A stretch of 64,000 nt of DNA from Bacillota bacterium (GCA_023394875.1 JAEXAB010000001.1:124001-188000), one strand, 5' to 3'. Shown: positions 18,751 through 27,868, counted from the first letter of the stretch. The notes: generated by a model from the sequence alone, not told the origin. Translations and numbers: made by a program.

Positions 18751-18853
18751 ACAATAAAGGCTTTTGCAAAAGCTAAAAAAAGCATAAAAAACTTGAAATA
18801 ATTATACTATAAATAACAAAATTGTCAGAAAAATAGGAATATGTAAAAAACGT

Positions 18854-18882
18854 TTGCTTATATCAAAAAAAAGTTATATAAT
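18854..18882 (+). promoter_or_regulatory. Promoter of the DEAD-box helicase gene
   Basis: TTGCTT (18854-18859), 17 bp, TATAAT (18877-18882). Transcription from about 18889 would give a leader of roughly 100 bases that contains the hairpin at 18903-18956. Confidence 0.65.
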
Positions 18883-18902
18883 CCCGATATAAACAAATAT
18901 TC

Positions 18903-18956
18903 AACTGCTTGCGGCCGCTCTGACATTTTTGTTTTGAGCATCGGAGCAGTTTTTTT
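18903..18956 (+). terminator. Leader hairpin with U-run ahead of the helicase gene (candidate attenuator)
   Basis: AACTGCT (18903-18909) pairs with AGCAGTT (18945-18951); inner pairs CCG/CGG and GCTC/GAGC extend it; seven T residues follow. It has terminator form but lies between the promoter and the coding region, so it would act as a transcription attenuator. An RNA helicase could itself unfold it. Confidence 0.5.
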
Positions 18957-18986
18957 GTGTAAATATACTAAGAGAGGAACCATATT

Positions 18987-20996
18987 ATTAAAACATTTTT
19001 TGACCTAGAAATTAAAGAAAGCCTAAAAAAAGCACTACTAGACATCGAAATTAGTACAATGACACCAGTTCAGGAGCAAGCCATACCGTTTATTTTAGAA
19101 GGTAAAGACTGCTTAGCCGAAGCCCCTACGGGAACAGGCAAAACCTTTGCATTCGGCTTACCCGCTATAGAAAAAACCGACGTAAATTCTTATTCCGTAC
19201 AGACAATAATACTTTGCCCGACAAGAGAACTGGCAATGCAAATAGAGAGTGAATTATTAAAACTTACCGTTTATACCGAAGGTATACGAATACTTGCTAT
19301 ATACGGCGGACAACCTATAGAAAAACAGCTCTATAAACTTCGTAAAAAGCCTCAAATAATCGTAGGCACGCCGGGAAGAGTTATGGACCATATCAGGCGT
19401 AAAACCCTACGGCTTGAAAACGTAAAAACCGTAGTTTTGGACGAAGCAGACGAAATGCTCAATATGGGTTTCAGAGCCGATATCGATACTATTTTATCTT
19501 CCATGCCAAAGGACGTTGGTATGCAACTGTTTTCGGCTACCATACCCAAAGAAATTTTGGAGATATCCAAAGAATACCAGCATGAGCCTGTTAGGATAAA
19601 AGCTCCTTGCAAGACAAGCGACCTTCCTAACATAGAGCAGTATTTTATTAAGGTTACCGAAGATGGAAAGTTTGACGCACTTAAAGCCGTTATGTCTCAA
19701 AAAGACTACCGCTACGTTCTGGTATTTTGCAACACAAAACGCAGAGTGAGTTCTTTGGATGAAAAACTAAATAATGAGGGGTATCTCTCTATGGCTCTGC
19801 ACGGCGATTTGCAACAGCGCCAACGCGATACCGTAATGAGGAACTACCGCGACAGAAAAATTAACATTTTGGTGGCGACCGACGTAGCCGCCAGAGGAAT
19901 AGACGTAGCCGACATAGAAGCGGTTATTAACTACGACCTACCCAACAACGAAGACTATTACGTACACCGCATAGGACGTACGGCAAGGGCATCAAAGACC
20001 GGAGAGGCTTTTACTTTTACCACAACAAAAGACCAAGGACAAATAAAATATTTGGAAAAACACGCAGGAGCGAAAATGGAAGAAATCACACTAAAAGACA
20101 ACAAAATAACCAAAAAAGAACCCGAAGAAAAGAACACTTCCCGCTTCTTTATTAATATCGGGCAAAAAGACGGCGCTACAAACAAGCTCCTCACTGCCTA
20201 TCTTGAAGAAAACGCCGGTATCACCCCCGATTGTGTTGCCGATATAAAAATACTGGAGCTGTTTTCTTTTATAGAACTAACATTGGAAGCGGCAGAAAGT
20301 ATTTTCCGCATAAACGGCAAAAAGTTCGGCGGAAGAAAAATTTCTGTGGAAGCAGCCTCCCCCTCTAACAAGTCTAAGGGCGATTATTCCAAAAAATCCT
20401 CAGGCTCCTCCGACAAAAAATATTCTCAAAAACCTTCCGGAAACGGAGAAAGAAAGCCCTATGCAATTAAGGGTGACGGAGAAAGAAAACCATACCCGAA
20501 AAAGGCTGACGGCGAAAGCAAACCCTACGCTAGAAAGAGTGAGGGTTACGAAGGCAAGCCTTACGCTAGAAAAACCGACGGCGAAAGCAAGCCTTACGCT
20601 AGAAAGAGTGAGGGTTATGAAGGCAAGCCTTATGCTAGAAAAACCGACGGCGAAAGCAAACCCTATGCTAGAAAGGGTGAGGGTTATGAGGGCAAGCCTT
20701 ATGCTAGAAAAACCGACGGCGAAAGCAAACCCTACGCTAGAAAGAATGATGGTTATGAAGGCAAGCCTTATGCTAGAAAAACCGACGGCGAAAGCAAACC
20801 CTATTCTAGAAAGGGTGAGGGTTATGAGGGCAAGCCTTATGCTAGAAAAACCGACGGCGACAGCAAACCCTATGCTAGAAAAAGTGAAAGTTCATCATAT
20901 GCCGGTAAAAAGTCCTATTCCACACCAAAAAGACAAAGTAATGGAGCAAGTAAGGGTAATAATTTTACCCCGAAAAAGCCGCGCGGAGAGAACTAA
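18987..20996 (+). CDS. DEAD-box RNA helicase with DbpA-type RNA-binding domain and repetitive basic tail; ATT start
   Basis: An ATP-dependent RNA helicase, probably for ribosome assembly or cold adaptation. Visible motifs: TPVQ (Q motif), APTGTGKT (I), PTRELA (Ia), TPGR, DEAD at VLDEADEML, SAT, the helicase C-domain and HRIGRTAR. A DbpA-type RNA-binding domain follows (RFFINIGQKDGA ... GGRKISVEAA). The last 180 residues are a Lys/Arg/Gly/Tyr-rich tail built on a 23-residue repeat. The first ATG (19059) lies within the Q-motif region and has no Shine-Dalgarno. In-frame codons upstream encode KTFFDLEIKESLKKALLDIE, the missing conserved Phe and helix. AGAGAGGA (18971-18978) sits 8 bases before ATT at 18987, so I propose ATT as the start, giving 669 residues. 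ATT at 18984 is an alternative. Confidence 0.88.
   Translation: MKTFFDLEIKESLKKALLDIEISTMTPVQEQAIPFILEGKDCLAEAPTGTGKTFAFGLPAIEKTDVNSYSVQTIILCPTRELAMQIESELLKLTVYTEGIRILAIYGGQPIEKQLYKLRKKPQIIVGTPGRVMDHIRRKTLRLENVKTVVLDEADEMLNMGFRADIDTILSSMPKDVGMQLFSATIPKEILEISKEYQHEPVRIKAPCKTSDLPNIEQYFIKVTEDGKFDALKAVMSQKDYRYVLVFCNTKRRVSSLDEKLNNEGYLSMALHGDLQQRQRDTVMRNYRDRKINILVATDVAARGIDVADIEAVINYDLPNNEDYYVHRIGRTARASKTGEAFTFTTTKDQGQIKYLEKHAGAKMEEITLKDNKITKKEPEEKNTSRFFINIGQKDGATNKLLTAYLEENAGITPDCVADIKILELFSFIELTLEAAESIFRINGKKFGGRKISVEAASPSNKSKGDYSKKSSGSSDKKYSQKPSGNGERKPYAIKGDGERKPYPKKADGESKPYARKSEGYEGKPYARKTDGESKPYARKSEGYEGKPYARKTDGESKPYARKGEGYEGKPYARKTDGESKPYARKNDGYEGKPYARKTDGESKPYSRKGEGYEGKPYARKTDGDSKPYARKSESSSYAGKKSYSTPKRQSNGASKGNNFTPKKPRGEN
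20508..20888 (+). repeat. 69-bp in-frame tandem repeats in the helicase tail
   Basis: Five full copies with starts at 20508, 20577, 20646, 20715 and 20784, and a partial sixth from 20853. Each encodes 23 residues made of two similar halves ending KPYARK. Copies differ at few positions, so the array is young or kept uniform by recombination. Confidence 0.9.
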
Positions 20997-21041
20997 GATT
21001 TTTTCCACAGTCGGCATTTTTATGTAATTCATACTATTAAG

Positions 21042-21067
21042 CTTCGTAAATTATTACGGAGTTTTTT
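21042..21067 (+). terminator. Intrinsic terminator of the helicase gene
   Basis: CTTCGTAA / TTACGGAG (one G-T pair), 4-base loop, then six T. Confidence 0.8.
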
Positions 21068-21102
21068 ATTGTCATAAGTGCGCTGTTGCGGCATTTTATC
21101 TA

Positions 21103-21131
21103 TTTACATATAAACGTGTTTGTGATATTAT
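21103..21131 (+). promoter_or_regulatory. Promoter of the phosphoglucomutase gene
   Basis: TTTACA (21103-21108), 17 bp, TATTAT (21126-21131). Its expected start near 21138 excludes a usable start codon at 21139 and supports the ATG at 21178. Confidence 0.6.
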
Positions 21132-21177
21132 ACTATTAATGATATCATCGCCTATTGTGGGGTATAAGGAGAAAAAA

Positions 21178-22914
21178 ATGACTGTTAAGGAATTGTTTAA
21201 CATTTGGTACAATAATGTAAGCGATTACGAGAAAAAAGAGTTAGCACAAATCAAAGACAACGACAACGAAATTAATGAAAGATTTGCTCTACCGCTATCC
21301 TTCGGAACGGCGGGTATGAGAGGTCTTGTCGGTCTTGGTACCTTCCGCATGAACAGCTATACCGTGGCAAGAGCCACTTCGGGCTTGGCTAGGTTTCTTA
21401 ACACCGTAGACGGAGCCGCTAAGAGAGGTGTTGTTATTAGCTACGACACACGCCGTTTTAGTTTGGAATTTGCCAAAAAAGCCGCTTGCGTACTTTCTGC
21501 TGCAAAAATAAAGAGCTATCTATTTGAAAACGTTCATCCCGTGCCTATGTGCAGTTTTGCCATAAGACACCTAAACGCCGCGGCGGGTATTATGATTACC
21601 GCAAGCCACAACCCCAAAGAATACAACGGTTATAAGGTTTACGGCGAAGACGGGGCGCAGATGAGTATCGAGGATACAAACGTAGTAGTAAAATATATTG
21701 ACGAAATAACCGATTATTTTTCTGTAGAAGTCGACGCCGTCAAGTTCCCTGCCGAAATTATCGGTATGGATAACGTAAAAATTAACGATTATATTACCAT
21801 TATTGGAAAGAGCGTTGACGACGTTTATTATGATACCATAAGCGCGTTAAGCCTATCCCCTGGCGCGGTAGCAAAATACGGCAAAGAAATAAAACTGGTG
21901 TATACCCCCATTCACGGTTCGGGATATATACCGGTAACAACAATTCTCAAGAGAATGGGCATAGAAGTAAGCTGTGTTAAGGACCAATGCGTACCAGATA
22001 CAGAGTTTTCCACCGTGCCAATGCCCAACCCCGAAAATCCCGCTGCTCTTAAAATGGGTATAGCCTTAGGAAACCTAATCGGAGCCGACGTTGTTATCGG
22101 TACCGACCCCGACTGCGACAGAATGGGACTTGCGGTAAGAGATTTTCAAGGGGAATTCCGTTTACTTAACGGCAATCAAATAGGCGCCCTGCTCCTTGAC
22201 TATATTTTAACAAGGCTAAAAGAAGAAAACAAACTGCCCGCAAACGGCGCGGTAGTAAAAACAATTGTTACTACCACCCTTGCCGACAGAATTTGTCAGG
22301 CTTTCGGGGTAAAGGTTTTTGACGTACTAACAGGCTTTAAGTTCATCGGAGAAAAAATCAAAGAGTGGGAAAAAACCAACGAACACACCTTCTTATTTGG
22401 TTATGAAGAGAGTTTTGGCTATCTTATGGGCACACACGCAAGGGATAAAGACGCCGTTGTTGCCAGCATGCTGACTGCGGAAATGGCTTGTTATTATGAG
22501 TCAATAGGAAAAGGACTGTTTGAACGTCTGATAGAAATTTTCCACACTTACGGATACTATGTAGAGGAAGTAACTTCCATAGCTTATCACGGAGTCGCCG
22601 CAATGGACGATATGGCAGCCGCTATGACAAAACTAAGAGCAAAGACCATTACCGAACTAGGCGGAGAAAAGGTTTTAAGCGTATCCGACTTTATTAAGAG
22701 AACCACCGTTTACGCCAACGGCACTACCGAACAAATCACCTTGCCTACTACCGATGCTATCAAATTCAGTATGGAAAACGGACAGTTCGTCTGCGTCAGA
22801 CCGTCGGGGACAGAACCGAAACTGAAAGTATACGTACTTTGCTACAGCGATGCCTTCGAAAAGTCCAGAATAAAAGCAAAACTCCTCATGGAAGGAATTA
22901 AAGAAGAACTGTAA
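21178..22914 (+). CDS. Phospho-sugar mutase (phosphoglucomutase/phosphomannomutase, PgcA-like)
   Basis: Alpha-D-phosphohexomutase that interconverts glucose-1-phosphate and glucose-6-phosphate (or the mannose forms). The four active-site loops are present: TASHNPKEYNGYK (phosphoserine), GTDPDCDRMG (metal), GYEESFGYLMG (sugar binding) and RPSGTEPKLKVY (phosphate binding). Length 578 matches the Bacillus PgcA class. I use the ATG at 21178 because AAGGAG lies seven bases upstream; a longer reading from 21139 would begin at the transcription start. The DUF3810 gene begins immediately after its stop. With malQ and the two glucosidases in the window, it would feed glucose from maltodextrins into glycolysis. 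Confidence 0.93.
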   Translation: MTVKELFNIWYNNVSDYEKKELAQIKDNDNEINERFALPLSFGTAGMRGLVGLGTFRMNSYTVARATSGLARFLNTVDGAAKRGVVISYDTRRFSLEFAKKAACVLSAAKIKSYLFENVHPVPMCSFAIRHLNAAAGIMITASHNPKEYNGYKVYGEDGAQMSIEDTNVVVKYIDEITDYFSVEVDAVKFPAEIIGMDNVKINDYITIIGKSVDDVYYDTISALSLSPGAVAKYGKEIKLVYTPIHGSGYIPVTTILKRMGIEVSCVKDQCVPDTEFSTVPMPNPENPAALKMGIALGNLIGADVVIGTDPDCDRMGLAVRDFQGEFRLLNGNQIGALLLDYILTRLKEENKLPANGAVVKTIVTTTLADRICQAFGVKVFDVLTGFKFIGEKIKEWEKTNEHTFLFGYEESFGYLMGTHARDKDAVVASMLTAEMACYYESIGKGLFERLIEIFHTYGYYVEEVTSIAYHGVAAMDDMAAAMTKLRAKTITELGGEKVLSVSDFIKRTTVYANGTTEQITLPTTDAIKFSMENGQFVCVRPSGTEPKLKVYVLCYSDAFEKSRIKAKLLMEGIKEEL

Positions 22915-24075
22915 ATGAAACTAAAGCACGTCCGTTTGCTCAAAAAAGGAATACTCCTGTCAATACTCATTCTGACGGCGGTAATATTCTTAATAATCAA
23001 GCAAAATAAGGCAGTTGCCGAATATTTTTTCGCGCGGGGGACATCCCGCGCTTTTGTATTTGTTTTTGGCAATATAAGTAATATTTTCCCCTTTTCCCTT
23101 TTTGAACTCTTTGTCACAATCACAGTAATAATCTCCGTAATTTGGCTAATTCAGCTAATAAAAAGCGCCAAAAAAAGAAAAGGCTATAACGTGGCAAAAA
23201 TCTTTCTCAATATGGGAATATACGCGTTTATTATACTAAATGTATACACTTTGGCAGCAGGCGGCAATTATTTTCGGGAAAAATCGTTTTTCCCTTTCTA
23301 TCAGGGGGAACAGCTTACTAAGGAACAAACGGTAAAAATTATTGATTATTTTTGGGAAGATTATAGCCAAATTTCACAAAGCTTAGAATATGATTCTTCG
23401 GGCAAATCACTTTGTCCTTATAGCTATGAAGAACTTTATGTTCTTATAAACGCCGAATACAAAAAACTATCGGTAAAGTATCCTTATTATTACAACACTT
23501 TCAGCCCTGCTCCCAAAAAAGCCGTCTACAGCTTTTTTATGTCCCATGAAGGGATAAGCGGCGTTACTTTTATGCCGTTTGGGGAAGCCAACGTAAATTA
23601 TCAGACACCCCAATGCTACCAAAGTTTTACCACGGCGCATGAAATAGCCCATGTTAAAGGGATAATGACGGAAAGGGAAGCTAATCTTCTTGCTTCCTAC
23701 GTACTTATTAGTAGCGATATCCCATATTTACGGTACTGCGGTTATATGTATTCCATAGTTCACGTTGCCGAACTTTTGTATTATTATGATAAAGACGCCT
23801 ATACCGAACTTTACGCCAACTATCCTGTTAACGCCAGGATAGAAAAAACCAACGAAGTAAGTTTTTGGCAAGATAAATCCAGTTTTATCGGAGAAATAGG
23901 CAATTTCTTTAATGATTTATATCTGAAACTTAGCGGAGCAAAAGACGGTGTAGGCAGCTACATCGACAATAGTCAGATTATTATTCCAGACGAAGAAGAA
24001 AGTGAAGTGATAATTTATTATTCGGACACCGCAAGAATGCTGATTGAATTGGCAAAAGATGCTTTAGTCGAATAA
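22915..24075 (+). CDS. DUF3810 family membrane protein with HExxH motif
   Basis: A 386-residue protein with three N-terminal membrane segments (about 10-28, 50-75, 85-110) and a large outer domain that holds HEIAH (residues 242-246), followed by a conserved TEREANLLASYV stretch, the DUF3810 arrangement. The His-Glu-x-x-His plus a downstream Glu suggests a zinc metallopeptidase, but no substrate is known for the family. The ATG directly follows the TAA of the mutase gene, with a weak ribosome site inside it, so it is probably coupled. Its 3' end overlaps the convergent GH13 gene by 12 bp. Confidence 0.8.
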   Translation: MKLKHVRLLKKGILLSILILTAVIFLIIKQNKAVAEYFFARGTSRAFVFVFGNISNIFPFSLFELFVTITVIISVIWLIQLIKSAKKRKGYNVAKIFLNMGIYAFIILNVYTLAAGGNYFREKSFFPFYQGEQLTKEQTVKIIDYFWEDYSQISQSLEYDSSGKSLCPYSYEELYVLINAEYKKLSVKYPYYYNTFSPAPKKAVYSFFMSHEGISGVTFMPFGEANVNYQTPQCYQSFTTAHEIAHVKGIMTEREANLLASYVLISSDIPYLRYCGYMYSIVHVAELLYYYDKDAYTELYANYPVNARIEKTNEVSFWQDKSSFIGEIGNFFNDLYLKLSGAKDGVGSYIDNSQIIIPDEEESEVIIYYSDTARMLIELAKDALVE

Positions 24076-25725
24076 ATACACCCTGCATTCGTACGGTTGT
24101 AGACTATCCTCAAGCAAGGTTTTATAATTGGTAATCAATAGTTTACCTTTACTCAAATCAAAATCTTTTGGCACCTTTAACGGCGTATTTTCTTTTGCAA
24201 AAGAAATCATAACAAGCATGCGTTTGCCTTCGTAATTCCTTGCGTAAACGAATTGTTCCTTACTGCGTTTATCGTATAGAACGAAATCGCCGTAAATAGC
24301 AACCTTATTTTCCCTACGGATTTTTATAAGTTCGCGGTAGAAGTTAAGAATACTGTCCTCATCCTTTAATGCCGCTTCCACGTTTATTTCTTTATAATTC
24401 GGATTGAGGAAATACCAAGGTTTAGTTTCCGAAAAGCCTGCGTTTTCTTTATCGTTCCACTGCATTATTGTTCTGCCGTTATCTCTTGCCGCATAACTTG
24501 CCAGCTCCCAAATTTTCTTTTCCGAAAATCCAAGTTTTTTCAGCAAGTCGTGGAAAGCAAAGGTATTTACGTCTACATAGTCAGAAGGTTTGGTAAATCC
24601 AGCGTTAAGCATACCGATTTCCTGACCTTGATAAATATACGGAGTGCCGCAAAGCATCATATACATGGTAGCTAGCGCTTTTCCGCTCTCTATGCGGAAT
24701 TCCTCACTGCCGTAGCGGGAAATTATTCTTGGTTGGTCGTGATTTTCCAAAAACAGCGCGTTCCAGCCCTTGTTATACAGCTTGGTTTGCCAGTTGTTAA
24801 GTATTCTTTTTAATTTCCGCAAATTAAACGGTCTTCTGATCCAGCTTATAATAAAACCGTCGGCAGACATATGTTCGAAACTGAACATCATGCTAAGATC
24901 CTGTTTTTCCCCTTCGGTAAGATAAGTTAGCGCAACTTTAGGGGTGACCATAGGGCCTTCTCCCACTGTAAAAGCTCCATATTCTTGCCAAACCGTCTTA
25001 AATTCCTGCAAATATTCGTGAATATGCGGTCCGTTTTTGTAGTGTTCCATTCCCCTAGCCGCAGGTATGGGGAAGCCGTTGGGTAAACCCTCTCTTTTGG
25101 AAATAAAGTTAATAACGTCTTCTCTAAAACCGTCCACACCCATATCAAGGTAGAAGCGCATAATGTTTTTGACTTCTTCTCTTACTTTGGGGTTGTCCAT
25201 ATTGAGGTCGGGTTGTTCTACGGCAAATAAGTGAAGGTAATATTCCTTTCTTACTTCGTCATACTCCCAGCCGTCACCGGGGAAAGTGCTTGTCCAGTTG
25301 TTGGGGAACTTCTTGCCGTCCTTACCTTTGCCCTTTCTCCAAATATAGTAATCTTTATATTCGTTATCGCCCTTTCTGGATTCCAAAAACCATTTATGCT
25401 GATTGCTGGTATGGTTAATAACCAAATCCATAACAACGTACATGCCTAATTCATGCGCTCTGTCAAGCACCTTTTTGAAATCCTCCATAGTGCCGTATTC
25501 GGGCGCAATGGAATAATAATCGGATATATCGTAGCCGTAATCTTTTTGGGGGGAGGCATACAGCGGAGAAAACCAGATAGCGTCAACGCCTAGGCTCTTT
25601 ATGTATTCCAGTTTGGAATATATTCCTAACAAATCCCCTATTCCGTCGCCGTTCCCGTCGCAAAAACTTCTGGGCCAAATCTGATATACTACCAATTCCT
25701 TGTAAGGTACACTCTTAACGCTCAT
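24064..25725 (-). CDS. GH13 alpha-glucosidase, oligo-1,6-glucosidase type
   Basis: A cytoplasmic family GH13 exo-glucosidase of 553 residues. The conserved regions are DLVINHTS, GFREDVINF with nucleophile Asp203, TVGE with acid/base Glu256, and ENHDQPR with Asp330. The Val directly after the nucleophile Asp is typical of enzymes that cut alpha-1,6 bonds (isomaltose, panose), whereas alpha-1,4 enzymes usually have Thr there. Trehalose-6-phosphate hydrolase is a less likely alternative. GGAGAT precedes the ATG and a promoter lies at 25750-25778. Confidence 0.88.
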   Translation of the reverse strand: MSVKSVPYKELVVYQIWPRSFCDGNGDGIGDLLGIYSKLEYIKSLGVDAIWFSPLYASPQKDYGYDISDYYSIAPEYGTMEDFKKVLDRAHELGMYVVMDLVINHTSNQHKWFLESRKGDNEYKDYYIWRKGKGKDGKKFPNNWTSTFPGDGWEYDEVRKEYYLHLFAVEQPDLNMDNPKVREEVKNIMRFYLDMGVDGFREDVINFISKREGLPNGFPIPAARGMEHYKNGPHIHEYLQEFKTVWQEYGAFTVGEGPMVTPKVALTYLTEGEKQDLSMMFSFEHMSADGFIISWIRRPFNLRKLKRILNNWQTKLYNKGWNALFLENHDQPRIISRYGSEEFRIESGKALATMYMMLCGTPYIYQGQEIGMLNAGFTKPSDYVDVNTFAFHDLLKKLGFSEKKIWELASYAARDNGRTIMQWNDKENAGFSETKPWYFLNPNYKEINVEAALKDEDSILNFYRELIKIRRENKVAIYGDFVLYDKRSKEQFVYARNYEGKRMLVMISFAKENTPLKVPKDFDLSKGKLLITNYKTLLEDSLQPYECRVYLFD

Positions 25726-25749
25726 ATATTATCTCCGTTTTTTTCTTAT

Positions 25750-25778
25750 ATTCTAACACGAAAGAAACTCTTTTTCAA
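25750..25778 (-). promoter_or_regulatory. Promoter of the GH13 gene
   Basis: TTGAAA (25773-25778), 17 bp, TAGAAT (25750-25755). No clear catabolite-response site was seen beside it. Confidence 0.6.
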
Positions 25779-25809
25779 TATGGTATTTGATATCTTAACT
25801 CCCTTTTGA

Positions 25810-25838
25810 TTTACAAACGGCGTTTTTAGGTATATAAT
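25810..25838 (+). promoter_or_regulatory. Promoter of rocD-rlmA
   Basis: TTTACA (25810-25815), 17 bp, TATAAT (25833-25838), 33 bases before the rocD ATG. Confidence 0.65.
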
Positions 25839-25871
25839 ATTATAGTTACTAGAAAAATTAGGAGGCGGCAA

Positions 25872-27065
25872 ATGCTGGGGACAAAAGATATTATAGCCAA
25901 AACCGAAAGGTACGGCGCAATGAATTACAAACCGAAAAACGTGGTTATCGTAAAGGGAGATGGGGCGATTGCCTATAATCCCGAGGGGAAGAAGTTTTTT
26001 GACATGCTTTCCGCTTATTCCGCGCTAAATTTCGGTCATTGTCACCCCGAAATTATAGAAGCCGCCAAAAATCAGCTGGATAAAGTTACTCTCACTTCCA
26101 GAGCTTTTCATAACGCAGTACTTTGCGAATTTTACGAAAAACTTTGCGCCCTAACGGGAAAAGAAAAAATTCTACCCATGAACACAGGCGCCGAAGCTGT
26201 AGAAACAGCGTTAAAAACCGCCCGCAGGTGGGGCAATTTTGTTAAAAAAGTGCCCAACGGCAAGCAGGAAATAATAGTATGCAAAAATAACTTCCACGGC
26301 AGAACCATTTCTATTATTTCAATGAGTACCGACCCGACCGCAAGAGAAGGTTTCGGACCCTATACCGATGGTTTTAAGATAATAAATTACGGCGACGCTC
26401 AAGCTTTACAAAACGCTATTACTCCCAATACCGTTGCTTTTATGGTGGAGCCTATCCAAGGGGAAGCGGGAATAATTATTCCCCCGGAAGGCTATCTAAA
26501 AGCGGTAAGAAAAATTTGTAGTGATAATAACGTACTCTTCATTGCCGATGAAGTTCAGACAGGTTTTGCAAGAACGGGCAAAATGTTTGCCTGCATGCAC
26601 GAAGACGTGGAACCCGATATTTACGTACTGGGCAAGGCTCTTGGCGGCGGAGTTATGCCGGTCAGCGCAATTGCCGCAAACAGCGATATTCTAAATATTT
26701 ATACCCCCGGTTCTCACGGAAGCACATTTGGCGGCAATCCTCTTGCCTGCGCCGTTTCTATAAAGGCTATGGAAATTTTAGTCAGAGATTCCTACGCAAA
26801 GCAAGCCGAAGAAAAAGGCAAATATTTTATGGACGGCTTAAAAAAGATAAAAAATGAGAAAATTATAGAGATAAGAGGTAAAGGTCTACTTATCGGCGTG
26901 GAGTTTTCGGTTAACGCACACGATTACGTGGAAAAACTGATAGAAAACGGCGTTCTTGCAAAGGACACCCACGAAAATATTATAAGGTTCGCGCCTCCTA
27001 TAGTTATTACCTATGAGCAGATAGACGAAGCTCTAAAAGGTATTGCGGCGGCTTTTACAAAATAA
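25872..27065 (+). CDS. rocD: Ornithine aminotransferase (ornithine--oxo-acid transaminase)
   Basis: A class III PLP-dependent aminotransferase that converts ornithine and 2-oxoglutarate to glutamate semialdehyde and glutamate, linking arginine and proline metabolism. Seen: MNTGAEAVETALKTARRWG, NNFHGRT, the EPIQGEAGI segment, the cofactor Asp in IADEVQTGFARTG and the PLP Lys in LGKALGGGVMPVSA. Length 397 is standard. RocD is favoured over ArgD or GabT by FDMLSAYSALNFGHCHP and the GPYTDGF region, which match ornithine enzymes. AGGAGG precedes the ATG. Its stop overlaps the rlmA start by one base. Confidence 0.9.
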   Translation: MLGTKDIIAKTERYGAMNYKPKNVVIVKGDGAIAYNPEGKKFFDMLSAYSALNFGHCHPEIIEAAKNQLDKVTLTSRAFHNAVLCEFYEKLCALTGKEKILPMNTGAEAVETALKTARRWGNFVKKVPNGKQEIIVCKNNFHGRTISIISMSTDPTAREGFGPYTDGFKIINYGDAQALQNAITPNTVAFMVEPIQGEAGIIIPPEGYLKAVRKICSDNNVLFIADEVQTGFARTGKMFACMHEDVEPDIYVLGKALGGGVMPVSAIAANSDILNIYTPGSHGSTFGGNPLACAVSIKAMEILVRDSYAKQAEEKGKYFMDGLKKIKNEKIIEIRGKGLLIGVEFSVNAHDYVEKLIENGVLAKDTHENIIRFAPPIVITYEQIDEALKGIAAAFTK

Positions 27066-27868
27066 TGGAATACTATTTTATCTGCCCGAAATGCGCAACT
27101 CCCCTCACTTTACAGGGCAAAAGCTACGTCTGCGAAAACGGACATTGCTACGACCTAGCAAAAAGCGGATACGTAAATTTGGTTTTGGCGAATCAAAAGA
27201 ACTCAGCCGAGGCAGGCGACAACAAAGAAATGATAGAGGCAAGAAAAATAGTCATGGAAGGCGGCTATTATCAAAAACTTGCCGACGATATTATTAATTC
27301 TCTAACAAAACAAAATCCAAAAAGCATACTGGACGCAGGTTGCGGAATAGGCTATATCCCTTACCGACTTTACCAAGCCTTTCCCGATGCAAAAATTTTG
27401 GGAGCCGATATTTCCAAAGAAGCCATACTTGCGGCAAGCAAAAAATATAAGAATATCCCCTTTGCGGTGGCAAGCAGTATTCGTCTTCCCCTAAAAAGCA
27501 ACAGCATTGATGCCCTTATTTGCGCCTTTGCCCCCGTTTATCCAGCTGAATTTTGTAGAGTTTTAACCGATAACGGACTTTTTTTGCGCGTTATACCCGA
27601 CAAAAGACATCTCTTTAAGCTAAAAGAGCTTTTGTACGAAACACCTTACGAAAACGAATTGGACCCCTTAGAAATTGAGGGTTTCACTTATATTGATACC
27701 ATATCTTCAAAAAAAGAAATAACCGCTTCGGGCGATTACTTGCATTCCATAATAAAAATGACCCCTTACTACTACCACTCCCGCAAAAGCGATATAGAAA
27801 GGCTATTAAACGTCGGCGAAACCGCCGTAAATTTGGATTTTGCCGTCAGAATTTATCAAAAATCTTAG
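27065..27868 (+). CDS. 23S rRNA (guanine-N1)-methyltransferase, RlmA family
   Basis: This family methylates N1 of a guanine in helix 35 of 23S rRNA (G745 or G748). The N-terminal zinc site is CxxC at residues 7-10 plus Cys23 and His27, followed by the YDLAKSGYVNLV signature. The Rossmann SAM motif is LDAGCGIGYIP (about residues 91-101) with the acidic GADIS later. Length 267 is typical. Start and stop overlap rocD as TAATG, so translation is coupled, although the functions are unrelated. The 3' end overlaps the convergent amidohydrolase by 4 bp. In some actinomycetes the homologue gives tylosin resistance; no such role is implied here. Confidence 0.9.
   Translation: MEYYFICPKCATPLTLQGKSYVCENGHCYDLAKSGYVNLVLANQKNSAEAGDNKEMIEARKIVMEGGYYQKLADDIINSLTKQNPKSILDAGCGIGYIPYRLYQAFPDAKILGADISKEAILAASKKYKNIPFAVASSIRLPLKSNSIDALICAFAPVYPAEFCRVLTDNGLFLRVIPDKRHLFKLKELLYETPYENELDPLEIEGFTYIDTISSKKEITASGDYLHSIIKMTPYYYHSRKSDIERLLNVGETAVNLDFAVRIYQKS

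Noticed and set aside
20508..20888. CRISPR-like periodic repeats
   Set aside because: Repeats are 69 bp, contiguous without spacers, in frame, and encode protein.
20461..21027. 188-codon repetitive frame (plus strand)
   Set aside because: Shifted reading of the helicase 69-bp repeats, and it runs into the terminator region; the repeats alone keep it open.
21139..21177. Longer phosphoglucomutase start at 21139
   Set aside because: The Shine-Dalgarno lies inside this stretch and the promoter places the transcript start there.
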